A stretch of DNA of 64,000 nucleotides from Ascidiaceihabitans sp023955215 (GCA_943788345.1 CALSPX010000006.1:62001-126000); one strand, 5' to 3'. Positions 43,013-52,558 are shown, counted from the stretch's first letter. Notes: generated from the letters alone by a model not told the origin. Translations and numbers: made by a program.

Positions 43013-46000
43013 TTATTCTGCCGCTTTGTTCAGCGTTTCAGCACCCATTCGAATGGCAATTAACAATTCCTCACGCCGTTTGGCCGCCTCACCCTCGTTC
43101 TTTAGCTTCACAGGACCAAACCCACGGATTTGCAGCGGCAGTTCTGCTAAGGCGACAATTGCATCGCGATTTTGATCATTCAAAACCCTCAACACAGTTT
43201 TCATATCCGTCTCATATTGCGTGATCAGCGCGCGTTCCATCTTGCGTTCAGCGGTGTAACCAAACACATCAAATGGCGTGCCACGCAGAACCTTCAGCTT
43301 TGCCAACAGGCGCAGCGGGCGTTCAAGCCACGGCCCAAATTCGCGCTTAATCGGTCGCCCATTCGGCCCCATCTTGGACAGGATGGGCGGGGCCAGATTA
43401 AAGGTCATCTTAAAGTCGCCATCAAACTCTGCCCGCGCTTTGCTACGGGTATCAAGAAGCAGGCGTGCCACTTCGTATTCATCCTTGTAAGACAATAACT
43501 TATGGTATCCGCTCACGGCTGCCATGCGCACCGCGTCATCAGAAATGCCGTCCAGAAATTTACGATACCGTTTGGCCAATCGTTTGCCCTGATACCCAAC
43601 CAACTGCGCTGCACGGTAATCTATCTTTTCCGCCATGCTGGTTGGCAGTGAAATCACCTTTGGGGCCAAAATGGCAGCGGCATCCTCTGGAAACAGCACA
43701 GCCCAACGCCCAATTTCAAAAGCGCGCAGGTTGCGGTCCACAGCAGTGCCGTTCAGCGTAATCGCTTGGACAATCGCGTCTTGTGAAAGGGGCACAAAAC
43801 CACGCTGCCAAGCCGCGCCAAAGATCATCATGTTTGAGAAAATTGAATCCCCCAACAATGCTTTGGCAAGATCCGAGGCGTCAAACAACGACACGTCGTC
43901 ACGCAAACGGGCCTCTAACGCTAAGGTCATCCGCTCTGTTGGCAGTCTAAACTCTATGTCGCGGGTAAAATCGCCGGTGATGATTTCATGAGAGTTCACA
44001 ACAGCGCCTGTGCGCCCCGCTTGGGTCAATCCCAGCGTCTTTGCGCCCGCCGACACAACCAGATCACCACCAATCAACACGTCACACTCGCCTGTCGCCA
44101 CGCGAATGGCCGAAATATCATGGGGATCATTGGCTAGGCGGCAATGGATATGCACCGCACCACCCTTTTGGGCCAGCCCCGCCATTTCCATCATGCCAGC
44201 ACCTTTGCCATCGATATGCGCCGCTTGGGCCATGACGGCCCCAATGGTCACAACACCCGTGCCACCAACGCCCGTGATCACCACATTCCATGTGCCATCA
44301 ATTACTGGCAGTTCGGGCATCGGCAGGTCGGGCAAGGTCAGCTCAGTCGTCGCCTCTTTGCGCACGACAGCCCCTTCAAGGGATACAAAAGACGGGCAGA
44401 ACCCACTCACACAAGAGAAATCCTTGTTACAGCTGGATTGATCAATCGCACGTTTGCGGCCCAGTTCAGTCTCTTTGGGGACCAAAGACACGCAGTTGGA
44501 TTGCACACCACAATCACCACAGCCCTCACAAACATCCGTGTTGATAAACATACGTTTATCCGGATCAGGGAAGGTTCCGCGCTTGCGACGGCGGCGTTTC
44601 TCAGCAGCACAGGTTTGGATGTAAACAATCGCGCTGACGCCCTGAACTTTGGCGAATTTCTCCTGAACCGTTTGCAATGCGGCCCGTTCATGAATTTCGA
44701 TGCCTTTCGGAAAGACGTCAAAGTTTACGTCTTCTTTTTCATCGTAAACCACGGCCAGATTAACAACACCCATCGCCTTCAACTCGGCAACGATCTGTTC
44801 AGCAGGCAATCCACCTTCGTGATTTTGGCCACCTGTCATGGCAACCGCATCATTATAAAGGATTTTGTAAGTTATGTTCGTCCCGTTCGCCAACGCCGCC
44901 CGTATCGCCATAACGCCAGAGTGGTTGTACGTCCCGTCCCCCAAATTCTGGAAAACATGGTCGCGGGTGGAAAACGGGGCTTCACCGATCCAATTGGCAC
45001 CCTCGCCGCCCATATGTGTGAAACCAAGCGTTTCGCGGTCCATCCATTGGACCATAAAGTGACAGCCAATCCCTGCATAAGCACGCGATCCCTCAGGCAC
45101 TTTGGTTGATGAATTATGCGGACAGCCGGAACAGAAATACGGTAAACGGGCCGCTATTTCCTCTGCGTTATCAGAACGGCGTGCCTCGTCCATTGCGGCC
45201 AATCCAGCCATAACACCTTCGGTATTGCGCCCTTCCTCGACCAAAATCTGGCCCAGCTTTTCGGCGATTTCAACGGGATCAAGCGCCCAAGCGGCCCCAA
45301 ACAGCACTTTGCCATCTTTCATGCCGCCATAAACACGGCGGCCCCGAAGATCATCAAACAAGGCTTCCTTGATTTGGACCTCGATCAACTTGCGTTTTTC
45401 TTCGATCACAATGATCAAATCCAGATCATCGGCCCAGGCATTAAAGCCACGCATATCCAGCGGCCATGTTTGACCCACCTTATATGTGGTGATGCCCAGA
45501 CGTTCGGCCTCTGCCTCATCGATGTTCAGCAAAGACATTGCATGGATCAGATCAAGCCAGTTTTTACCAGCAGCGACAAAACCAATCTTGGCCTTTTCAG
45601 TGCCCCAAACGCGCTTGTCCATCTTATTGGCGTGACTGAACGCCTCAGCAGCATAACGTTTATAGTCGATAAGGCGCGCCTCTTGATCGATGCGATCATC
45701 GACCAGACGGATGTTTAAACCACCCTCAGGCATATCAAATTCTGGGGTCACAAAGGACAATCGATGCGGATTACCATCCACAACCGACGTCACCTCAACC
45801 GTGTCTTTCATCGTCTTCAGGCCTACCCAGACGCCCGCAAACCGCGACAGTGCCCAACCATACAACCCGTAATCCATCACCTCTTGCACCCCAGCAGGGC
45901 TAACAATCGGCATATAGGCATCGACCATCGCGAATTCAGATTGGTGCAAAACGGTTGACGACTCACCGGTATGGTCATCCCCCATTGCCATCAGCACACC

Positions 46001-46414
46001 ACCCGCAGGCGACGTACCTGCCATATTGGCATGACGCATCACATCACCAGAACGATCCACGCCGGGGCCTTTGCCGTACCACAGACCAAAGACGCCATCG
46101 TATTTGCCCTCGCCGCGCAGTTCAGCCTGTTGCGCACCCCAATGCGCGGTTGCGGCTAAATCCTCGTTGATGCCGGCCTGAAAGGTGATCTCATGTTCCG
46201 TCAGCGGCTTAAGCGCCCGCTCCATCTGCATATCAACAGCACCCAAGGGCGATCCACGATACCCTGTTACCAATCCCGCAGTGTTCAACCCAGCGGCAAC
46301 ATCACGCGCCTTTTGCATCATCATCATACGGACCAAAGCCTGCGTGCCATTCAGCAAAACAGGGCTTTTTTCCAGATCATAACGGTCATTCAATGATATC
46401 TTTTGCGTGCTCAT
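43013..46414 (-). CDS. Indolepyruvate ferredoxin oxidoreductase (fused alpha/beta/gamma type)
   Basis: Oxidatively decarboxylates aryl or branched 2-oxoacids from aromatic amino acid transamination to acyl-CoA, passing electrons to ferredoxin. The 1133-residue fusion has an N-terminal pyruvate:ferredoxin-type domain (VTGYRGSPLGAVDMQM, about 48-63), a TPP-binding domain (GGEGANWIGEAPF and NDAVAMTGGQNHEGG, about 480-535), a Cys-rich Fe-S segment (DVCEGCGDCGVQSNC, about 650; SCNKDFSCVSGFCPSF, about 690) and a C-terminal gamma domain (GVGGTGVVTIGAVMAQAA, about 735). The size is usual for the alphaproteobacterial fused enzyme. It is divergent from a LysR regulator. Confidence 0.92.
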   Translation of the reverse strand: MSTQKISLNDRYDLEKSPVLLNGTQALVRMMMMQKARDVAAGLNTAGLVTGYRGSPLGAVDMQMERALKPLTEHEITFQAGINEDLAATAHWGAQQAELRGEGKYDGVFGLWYGKGPGVDRSGDVMRHANMAGTSPAGGVLMAMGDDHTGESSTVLHQSEFAMVDAYMPIVSPAGVQEVMDYGLYGWALSRFAGVWVGLKTMKDTVEVTSVVDGNPHRLSFVTPEFDMPEGGLNIRLVDDRIDQEARLIDYKRYAAEAFSHANKMDKRVWGTEKAKIGFVAAGKNWLDLIHAMSLLNIDEAEAERLGITTYKVGQTWPLDMRGFNAWADDLDLIIVIEEKRKLIEVQIKEALFDDLRGRRVYGGMKDGKVLFGAAWALDPVEIAEKLGQILVEEGRNTEGVMAGLAAMDEARRSDNAEEIAARLPYFCSGCPHNSSTKVPEGSRAYAGIGCHFMVQWMDRETLGFTHMGGEGANWIGEAPFSTRDHVFQNLGDGTYNHSGVMAIRAALANGTNITYKILYNDAVAMTGGQNHEGGLPAEQIVAELKAMGVVNLAVVYDEKEDVNFDVFPKGIEIHERAALQTVQEKFAKVQGVSAIVYIQTCAAEKRRRRKRGTFPDPDKRMFINTDVCEGCGDCGVQSNCVSLVPKETELGRKRAIDQSSCNKDFSCVSGFCPSFVSLEGAVVRKEATTELTLPDLPMPELPVIDGTWNVVITGVGGTGVVTIGAVMAQAAHIDGKGAGMMEMAGLAQKGGAVHIHCRLANDPHDISAIRVATGECDVLIGGDLVVSAGAKTLGLTQAGRTGAVVNSHEIITGDFTRDIEFRLPTERMTLALEARLRDDVSLFDASDLAKALLGDSIFSNMMIFGAAWQRGFVPLSQDAIVQAITLNGTAVDRNLRAFEIGRWAVLFPEDAAAILAPKVISLPTSMAEKIDYRAAQLVGYQGKRLAKRYRKFLDGISDDAVRMAAVSGYHKLLSYKDEYEVARLLLDTRSKARAEFDGDFKMTFNLAPPILSKMGPNGRPIKREFGPWLERPLRLLAKLKVLRGTPFDVFGYTAERKMERALITQYETDMKTVLRVLNDQNRDAIVALAELPLQIRGFGPVKLKNEGEAAKRREELLIAIRMGAETLNKAAE

Positions 46415-46598
46415 CAGGGCCTCCCCAGCGTTGATCAGTCGTGCAGTTTCTTTTACGATAGGTCACAAAAGCTGACCTGTATAGATATTTTTACCGTTGA
46501 GCAAAAAAATCCTGCTCCAGCAGTATCAGTTCACGCAAATTCGCCTATAATGGAGGGAACAAATATAATGCAGTGTCAGTTACTCAGGGGTGTTCGGT

Positions 46599-47504
46599 AT
46601 GGATTGGGATAAACTAAGAATTTTTCACGCCGTTGCAGATGCAGGCAGCCTGACACATGCCGGCGACAAACTTCATTTGTCGCAATCAGCCGTCAGCCGA
46701 CAGGTCCGCGCACTTGAGGAATCCTTGAACGCGACGCTGTTCCACCGTCATGCCCGTGGTCTTATCCTGACAGAACAAGGCGAGTTGTTGTTTGACGCGA
46801 CCGTCGCAATGTCCAAACGCCTTGATGCAGCAGCCGCACGTATCCGCGACAGTGAAGAAGAAGTGTTCGGTGACCTGCGGGTGACAACCACAACTGGATT
46901 CGGAACGCTGTTCTTGGCCCCGCGTCTGCCCAAACTGTATGAAAAATACCCAGACCTACGCGTTGACCTGATGCTTGAGGAACGTGTTTTGGACCTTCCT
47001 ATGCGCGAAGCCGATGTGGCCATCCGCATGAAAGAACCATCACAAGCTGACTTGATTAGAAAACGACTGATGAGTGTTCGCATGCGCGCATACGCGACAA
47101 AGAATTACCTCAAAGACCATCCCTTCCCCCATATGCCAGAGGATCTTAAGGACCATCGCCTGATTTGCCAGAATACCGGTTCTGCACAGGTTGGTGCCAG
47201 CGTCACCTTGGTCCAAGAGCTGATGACTCATAATGTTAGGTCAACTCTAACAGTGAACAATTACTTTGGTGTGCTTCAGGGCGTTCTAAACAACTTGGGA
47301 ATCGGTATTCTTCCGGACTACGTCATCGAAGATTTTCCAGACCTTGTGCGCGTGTTGCCAGAGATTGAGTCGGCTGAAGTCCCTGTGTTTTTGGCCTATC
47401 CAGAGGAGTTAAGACACTCCAAGCGTATTTCCGCCTTTCGTGACTTCGTGCAAGAAGAAATTATTATTTTCCGTAAGCACCTGCGAAATAACGAAAATAC
47501 CTAG
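46599..47504 (+). CDS. LysR-family transcriptional regulator
   Basis: A 301-residue regulator with the N-terminal winged HTH (DWDKLRIFHAVADAGSLTHAGDKLHLSQSAVSRQVRALEE, residues 2-41) and a periplasmic-binding-like effector domain (about 90-290). ATG 46599 has AGGGG about 8 nt upstream and is preferred to an in-frame GTG at 46590. It is divergent from the indolepyruvate ferredoxin oxidoreductase gene with a 184 bp gap, suggesting that it controls that gene; this is inference. The candidate sRNA begins about 87 bp after its stop. Confidence 0.88.
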   Translation: MDWDKLRIFHAVADAGSLTHAGDKLHLSQSAVSRQVRALEESLNATLFHRHARGLILTEQGELLFDATVAMSKRLDAAAARIRDSEEEVFGDLRVTTTTGFGTLFLAPRLPKLYEKYPDLRVDLMLEERVLDLPMREADVAIRMKEPSQADLIRKRLMSVRMRAYATKNYLKDHPFPHMPEDLKDHRLICQNTGSAQVGASVTLVQELMTHNVRSTLTVNNYFGVLQGVLNNLGIGILPDYVIEDFPDLVRVLPEIESAEVPVFLAYPEELRHSKRISAFRDFVQEEIIIFRKHLRNNENT

Positions 47505-47554
47505 GTATGCACTAAATGCATAACGGGTTTTCACTCGGTGCGGCACATTGCACA

Positions 47555-47583
47555 TTGATTGGGCGTTATGGGAACACTATCAC
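47555..47583 (+). promoter_or_regulatory. Candidate promoter of the sRNA
   Basis: TTGATT (47555-47560) and TATCAC (47578-47583) are separated by 17 bp. A start 7-8 nt after the -10 would fall at 47590-47591, exactly where the first stem of the candidate RNA begins. Confidence 0.4.
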
Positions 47584-47590
47584 AAATCAT

Positions 47591-47670
47591 GAAGGCGGCG
47601 GGTACATCCCTGTACCCCGCCTTCACCTCCCTGTTGGACTTGGCCGAGCTTCGCGCTCGGCCTTTTTTTT
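47591..47670 (+). ncRNA. Candidate small RNA of about 80 nt with two hairpins
   Basis: Hairpin 1 pairs GAAGGCGG...GGTACA (47591-47606) with TGTACCCCGCCTTC (14 bp, one 2-nt bulge, TCCC loop). It is followed by a single-stranded, pyrimidine-rich ACCTCCCTG that could pair with ribosome binding sites, then the terminator hairpin and a run of eight T residues. The layout resembles alphaproteobacterial regulatory sRNAs with anti-Shine-Dalgarno loops; I recall similarity to the suhB/alpha-r14 class but cannot confirm it. An alternative reading is a double terminator for the upstream LysR gene. Confidence 0.55.
47642..47670 (+). terminator. Strong intrinsic terminator
   Basis: GGCCGAGC (47642-47649) and GCTCGGCC (47655-47662) form a perfect 8 bp stem with loop TTCGC, followed by eight T residues. 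It ends the candidate sRNA and possibly also the LysR transcript. Confidence 0.92.
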
Positions 47671-48122
47671 CGACTTTTTTTTGAGCTGGGGGTTTGATGC
47701 CTCTGGCCACCTCAAATTTGCGTCCAAAATGTACAACCGCGATTAGATGTATCCAGATTTCTGAGTTTTCCGGTATTGGGAATTAAGCGGCTGAGCTTTC
47801 AAACCTAACTCAAAAGTTAATGTACCCTGACAAACCTTAACGCATCCGCGACCTTAACAACTGATGAATGCGTACAAACCTGCCAAAACGTAAAATTTAC
47901 GCTCAGAAATGTACATTTTGGCCGATACAGCCTGATTGCCCGTCTTTTTAACTGGGGATTAAATGTACAGATTGGCGGTCAAACTGTACGTTTGAGCCAA
48001 AAACAGGCCCCTAACGCCCCGTTCACACCTTGATCCGAATGTTTCGTGTAACGCCCCTTTCCCCCATCCGCATCAGCCTGTATGACACCCCCAATCTTTG
48101 TAAATTCGAGGGAATTAGGCAC
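47671..48122. other. Gene-free region before purL with repeated TGTAC motifs
   Basis: About 450 bp with no supported gene. TGTAC or a close variant occurs at 47730, 47821, 47910, 47964 and 47985, with CGTACA at 47871. AAATGTACANNTTGGC occurs twice (47907 and 47961 onward), and CCAAAATGTACA at 47724 is an inverted partner of TGTACATTTTGG at 47910. The repeats may be operator sites. The purL promoter should lie here. Confidence 0.5.
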
Positions 48123-50282
48123 ATGACAGAGCCTGCAATCACACCAGATCTTATCGCCAAACACGGGCTAAGCCCCGATGAATACGAGCGTATTCTTGAG
48201 ATTGTAGGACGCGAGCCAACCTTCACCGAGCTTGGTATTTTCTCAGCCATGTGGAACGAGCACTGTTCTTACAAGTCCTCCAAAATCTGGCTAAAGACAC
48301 TGCCAACAACTGGTCCACAAGTTATCTGCGGCCCTGGCGAAAACGCTGGTGTTGTTGACATTGGTGATGGTCAAGCTGTTGTTTTTAAAATGGAAAGCCA
48401 CAACCACCCATCTTACATTGAACCGTACCAAGGTGCTGCAACTGGCGTTGGCGGCATCCTGCGCGATGTCTTTACAATGGGCGCGCGTCCAATCGCGTCA
48501 ATGAACTCATTGTCGTTTGGCGAACCCTCACACCACAAGACTAAGCAACTGGTAAACGGCGTGGTTGCCGGCGTTGGCGGATACGGCAACTGCTTTGGCG
48601 TGCCATGTGTTGGCGGCGAAGTGCGCTTTGACCCAGCATACAACGGCAACTGCCTTGTAAACGCGTTTGCGGCTGGATTAGCGGACGCAGACAAAATCTT
48701 TTATTCAGCAGCTTCTGGTATTGGTATGCCTGTTGTTTATCTTGGCGCGAAAACGGGCCGTGACGGCGTTGGTGGCGCAACAATGGCATCAGCGGAATTC
48801 GATGATACTATTGAAGAAAAACGCCCAACCGTACAGGTTGGTGACCCTTTCACTGAAAAACGCCTGATGGAAGCCACGCTTGAGTTGATGCAAACTGGAG
48901 CTGTTATTTCGATCCAGGATATGGGGGCCGCTGGCCTCACATGTTCCGCGGTTGAAATGGGCGACAAAGGCGGATTGGGCGTGCGTCTGCACCTTGAAAA
49001 CGTGCCCGTCCGTGAAGAGCACATGACCGCTTACGAAATGATGCTTTCCGAGTCCCAAGAGCGTATGTTGATGGTTCTAAAGCCAGAACTTGAAGCAGAA
49101 GCCAAAGCAGTCTTCGACAAATGGGATCTAGATTTCGCTATCGTCGGTGAAACCATCGCTGAAGATCGTTTTCACATCGTTCATAACGGCGTAACTAAAG
49201 CTGACTTGCCGCTGAAAACCCTTGCTGGCACGGCACCTGAATATGACCGCCCATGGGTCCCAACACCCGCAGCTGAACCACTTGCTGACGTTCCAGGCAT
49301 CGACCCAATTGATGGTCTTCGCGCTTTGATCTCCAGCCCAAATTATGCTGCTAAGCAATGGGTTTATGAGCAATATGACACCATGGTTATGGCAGACAGC
49401 GCGCGCACACCGGGCATCGGTTCTGGCATCGTACGTATCCACGGCACAGACAAAGCATTGGCGTTCACCTCAGACGTGACACCGCGCTACGTCAAAGCCA
49501 ATCCAGTTGAAGGCGGCAAACAAGCCGTAGCCGAAGCCTATCGCAACCTATGCGCTGTTGGTGCGACCCCATTGGCAACGACGGACAACATGAACTTTGG
49601 CAACCCAGAGAAGCCAGAAATCATGGGCCAGTTCGTTGGCGCGATCCAAGGGATTTCAGCAGCTGTTACCGCGTTGGACATGCCAATCGTTTCGGGCAAC
49701 GTGTCCCTTTACAACGAAACCGACGGTACTGGCATTCTGCCAACGCCAACAATCGGGGCTGTTGGTCTGATCAAGCACATTGATGACATTATCGGCAACG
49801 AGGTCCGTGACGGCTATGTGGCGCTTGTCTTGGGCGACACGACAGGTCACCTTGGTCAGTCTGCATTGCTAGCAGAAGTGTTCAGCCGCATTGAAGGCGA
49901 CGCCCCTGCCGTGGACCTTGATGCCGAAGCCAAACACGGCCAGTTCATCCGTGACAACCGCGAGATGATCACAGCCTGTACCGACCTTAGCGATGGCGGT
50001 CTTGCCTTGGCAGCGTTCGAATTGGCAGAAGCATCTAACGTTGGTGTTTGGCTAGACAGTGACGATACACCAACATTGTTTGGCGAAGACCAAGCACGTT
50101 ATTTGATCGCTTGTAACTTTGATCAAGCAGAAGGTTTAATGTTGGCAGCTGCACAAGCTGGCGTGCCTTTGCACTCTGTCGGTAAGTTCACTGGTGACAC
50201 TGTTTGGATGGGCAATTGCAGCGCGCCATTGTCAGAACTGTCTGAAGTTTACCGCAGTAGTTTTGCTGCCGCAGTCGCTTAA
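48123..50282 (+). CDS. purL: Phosphoribosylformylglycinamidine synthase subunit PurL
   Basis: ATP-dependent amidation step of purine synthesis, working with PurS and PurQ. The 719-residue small-type PurL has FTELGIFSAMWNEHCSYKSSK (about 36-56), VVFKMESHNHPSYIEPYQGAATGVGGILRDVFTMGARP (about 84-120), and the second half TTDNMNFGNPEKPEIMGQFV and DLSDGGLALAAFELA. The frame is open from 48030, but ATG 48123 has GAGGGAATTAGGC upstream and matches the family start. No purS or purQ is adjacent in the window. Expression may be governed by the TGTAC-rich leader region. Confidence 0.95.
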   Translation: MTEPAITPDLIAKHGLSPDEYERILEIVGREPTFTELGIFSAMWNEHCSYKSSKIWLKTLPTTGPQVICGPGENAGVVDIGDGQAVVFKMESHNHPSYIEPYQGAATGVGGILRDVFTMGARPIASMNSLSFGEPSHHKTKQLVNGVVAGVGGYGNCFGVPCVGGEVRFDPAYNGNCLVNAFAAGLADADKIFYSAASGIGMPVVYLGAKTGRDGVGGATMASAEFDDTIEEKRPTVQVGDPFTEKRLMEATLELMQTGAVISIQDMGAAGLTCSAVEMGDKGGLGVRLHLENVPVREEHMTAYEMMLSESQERMLMVLKPELEAEAKAVFDKWDLDFAIVGETIAEDRFHIVHNGVTKADLPLKTLAGTAPEYDRPWVPTPAAEPLADVPGIDPIDGLRALISSPNYAAKQWVYEQYDTMVMADSARTPGIGSGIVRIHGTDKALAFTSDVTPRYVKANPVEGGKQAVAEAYRNLCAVGATPLATTDNMNFGNPEKPEIMGQFVGAIQGISAAVTALDMPIVSGNVSLYNETDGTGILPTPTIGAVGLIKHIDDIIGNEVRDGYVALVLGDTTGHLGQSALLAEVFSRIEGDAPAVDLDAEAKHGQFIRDNREMITACTDLSDGGLALAAFELAEASNVGVWLDSDDTPTLFGEDQARYLIACNFDQAEGLMLAAAQAGVPLHSVGKFTGDTVWMGNCSAPLSELSEVYRSSFAAAVA

Positions 50283-50300
50283 GCAACATTTCAAGAATTA

Positions 50301-50324
50301 GATGCCGGCCTGACGGTCGGCATC
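50301..50324. terminator. Hairpin between convergent purL and VWA gene
   Basis: GATGCCGGCC and GGTCGGCATC form a 10 bp stem with one wobble pair and loop TGAC. It lies 18 bp past the purL stop and just before the convergent VWA gene end. The following T tract is weak, so termination strength is uncertain. Confidence 0.5.
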
Positions 50325-50329
50325 TTCCA

Positions 50330-51589
50330 TCACGTTTTGTCTGCTAACCCGCTCATTAAACGTGCCTTTTCCCCGACATCTTCAGGTCGTGAGATCACAG
50401 CGGCCAGTTCCTCAAGTGAAGCAATCGAATGCCCGGCGCGGAAACTATCCACATGGGGTAACATCGCTTTGATGCCTTGGGCTTTTGCGGAGAACTCGTC
50501 CCATCGCAGCAACGGGTTCAGCCAAATCAAGCGTTTTGAACTGAGGTGAAGGCGTTGCATCTGTTTGGCTAACACGTCCGTATCCGCACGTTCCAACCCG
50601 TCGGTGATCAATAGCACAACAGAGCCCTGCCCCATGACGCGCCGCGACCAATCGCGATTGAAGTCCTCAAGGCATTCACCGATCCGTGTGCCACCTTCCC
50701 AATCTTGCGCTTCCGCCCCAGCGGCTGACAATGCAGCATCCACATCACGTTGATGCAAATGCCGCGTTATGTTCGTCAGACGCGTTCCAAAGGTAAAGGC
50801 ATGCACTTTGGCCCAACCCGCACCCTTTGCGTTGCTTACGGCATGTAGGAAATGCAGCACAGCGCGTGAATATTGGCTCATAGATCCCGAAATATCACAG
50901 AGAACAACCAAATTGGGCCAACGATGACGGGGTGTTTTGTACATTACCTTGTGTAGCTCACCCCCTTTTCGCATAGCAGCACGCAGGGTTTTAGCTGCAT
51001 CTACCCTACCGCGTTGGGATGATTGCGTGCGCCGTGACAACATCGGGTCAACGGGCAGCTTTATCCGCGCCAGCATGCGTTTGGCTTGGGCCATCTCAGC
51101 TGTGCTCATTTGTTCGAAATCAAGTGAACGCAGCCTTTCTTCAGCACTGATAGTCAACGATGCATCAATCTCGATCTCGCTGTCTTCGCGCTCTTTCTCT
51201 GGCTGATCGACTGGGGCCTCGGCACCGTCAAGCAACGCCTCAGCCGCACGTTTTTCGGCCGCTTGCGCGTTGCGTTCTTCTTGAACCCCACGAATGGCTG
51301 GCAACATCGCAGCCATCATATGCTCAAGATATTGGGGATCGCGCCAATACAATCGAAAGACTTGCGCATAGACGACACGGTGTTCGGGCCAGTTGACGAA
51401 ACAAGCATGCAACGTCCAATAAAAGTCCTGTTTGTTCGTAAATCCCGCAATTTGAACTGCGCGGACTGCATCTATGACCCGTCCCGGGCCAATCGGCAGC
51501 CCAGCACGACGAAGTGCACGAGCAAAATGCGTTATGTTACCCGCTAATTTAGGGTTTTCAGGCAGTTCAAGTGGGATATGTTCAACCAT
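50330..51589 (-). CDS. VWA-domain protein, CoxE-like
   Basis: A 419-residue protein with an N-terminal helical region (ITHFARALRRAGLPIGPGRVIDAVRAV) and a C-terminal von Willebrand A domain. The MIDAS motif is VLCDISGSMSQYSRAVL (about 232-248), followed by TRIGECLEDFNRDW and VLLITDGLERADTDVL (about 305-320). CoxE proteins pair with a MoxR-type AAA ATPase (CoxD) to mature or insert metal into enzymes such as CO dehydrogenase. The matching ATPase gene is 57 bp upstream. No CO dehydrogenase gene is in the window, so the client enzyme is unknown. Confidence 0.87.
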   Translation of the reverse strand: MVEHIPLELPENPKLAGNITHFARALRRAGLPIGPGRVIDAVRAVQIAGFTNKQDFYWTLHACFVNWPEHRVVYAQVFRLYWRDPQYLEHMMAAMLPAIRGVQEERNAQAAEKRAAEALLDGAEAPVDQPEKEREDSEIEIDASLTISAEERLRSLDFEQMSTAEMAQAKRMLARIKLPVDPMLSRRTQSSQRGRVDAAKTLRAAMRKGGELHKVMYKTPRHRWPNLVVLCDISGSMSQYSRAVLHFLHAVSNAKGAGWAKVHAFTFGTRLTNITRHLHQRDVDAALSAAGAEAQDWEGGTRIGECLEDFNRDWSRRVMGQGSVVLLITDGLERADTDVLAKQMQRLHLSSKRLIWLNPLLRWDEFSAKAQGIKAMLPHVDSFRAGHSIASLEELAAVISRPEDVGEKARLMSGLADKT

Positions 51590-51646
51590 ATAAGAGCGCC
51601 TTGAGGGTTTAGCCCCAGCCTCCTGAAATGGCTATTTTAGGGCCCA

Positions 51647-52558
51647 TCACTGTGATTGCTCTAAGGACGCTTTGGCCTGATCCAATATCCGTTTCGCTTC
51701 AGATCCATGCAGCTTTGAAATATCATCTTGATACTTCAGAATGGCCCCCAACGTGTCGGCGATAGCTTCTGGACTTAACGCGATCACATCAAGCGCCAAC
51801 AAACATTTTGCCCAATCAATCGTCTCTGCGACACCTGGTTTTTTGAACAGGTCTTCGGTCCTAAGGTGCTGAACAAAAGCAACTATCTCGCGACTTAAGG
51901 TTTCCGCAGCTTCTGGTGCCTGCGCAGTTAGAATTTCCATTTCCCGTTCGAAATTTGGATAATCCACCCAGTGATAAAGACAACGCCGCTTTAGGGCATC
52001 ATGAACTTCGCGGGTGCGGTTAGATGTTACAATAACAATGGGTGGTTCTGGTGCCTTGATCGTACCAAGTTCTGGGATCGTCACCTGAAAATCACTGAGT
52101 GCCTCCAACAAGAAGGCCTCGAATGGCTCATCGGTACGGTCTAGTTCATCGATCAAAAGCACGGGCGCGCCATTTTCGTCAGGTCGCATCGCTTGCAAAA
52201 GCGGACGCTCAATCAAGAATTCATCGCTAAATAACTCTGCCTGAAGCGCGACACGGTCCGTGCCCCCTGACGCCTCTGCAGTTCGGATGGCGATCATTTG
52301 GGCAGGAAAGTTCCATTCATAGACAGCCGTGGCTGCATCCAATCCTTCATAACATTGTAACCGAATAAGTCGTTTGCCCATACTCGCGGCCAATGCTTTG
52401 GCTATTTCCGTTTTGCCAACGCCGGCCTCGCCTTCCAAGAAAAGCGGTCGACCCAGCTTGAGGGAAAGGAAAACAACCGTGCCTAGCGCGCGACTGCAGA
52501 TGTATCCCTGTTCTGCAAGCATGGATTGGACTGCGTCGATAGATGAAATGTTATTCAT
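51647..52558 (-). CDS. MoxR-family AAA+ ATPase, CoxD-like
   Basis: A 303-residue AAA+ ATPase with Walker A GEAGVGKTEIAKAL (about 42-55), Walker B VLLIDELDRTDEPFEAFLLEAL (about 132-153), sensor 1 VIVTSNRTREVHDALKRRCLYHW (about 174-196) and an arginine-finger region. MoxR ATPases act as metal- or cofactor-insertion chaperones with VWA partners. It begins the minus-strand pair with the CoxE-like gene. Named cox genes elsewhere would be needed to assign CoxD with confidence. Confidence 0.87.
   Translation of the reverse strand: MNNISSIDAVQSMLAEQGYICSRALGTVVFLSLKLGRPLFLEGEAGVGKTEIAKALAASMGKRLIRLQCYEGLDAATAVYEWNFPAQMIAIRTAEASGGTDRVALQAELFSDEFLIERPLLQAMRPDENGAPVLLIDELDRTDEPFEAFLLEALSDFQVTIPELGTIKAPEPPIVIVTSNRTREVHDALKRRCLYHWVDYPNFEREMEILTAQAPEAAETLSREIVAFVQHLRTEDLFKKPGVAETIDWAKCLLALDVIALSPEAIADTLGAILKYQDDISKLHGSEAKRILDQAKASLEQSQ

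Noticed and set aside
44144..45109. A 321-codon frame opposite the indolepyruvate ferredoxin oxidoreductase gene
   Set aside because: It lies wholly antisense to a large gene with complete conserved motifs. The translation shows no domain and no ribosome binding site was seen.
47516..47746. A 76-codon frame running through the sRNA and terminator
   Set aside because: It crosses two strong hairpins and a T run and has no ribosome binding site or recognisable protein features.
48030..48122. Longer N-terminus for PurL
   Set aside because: The extra 31 residues match nothing in the family, and ATG 48123 has a good ribosome binding site.
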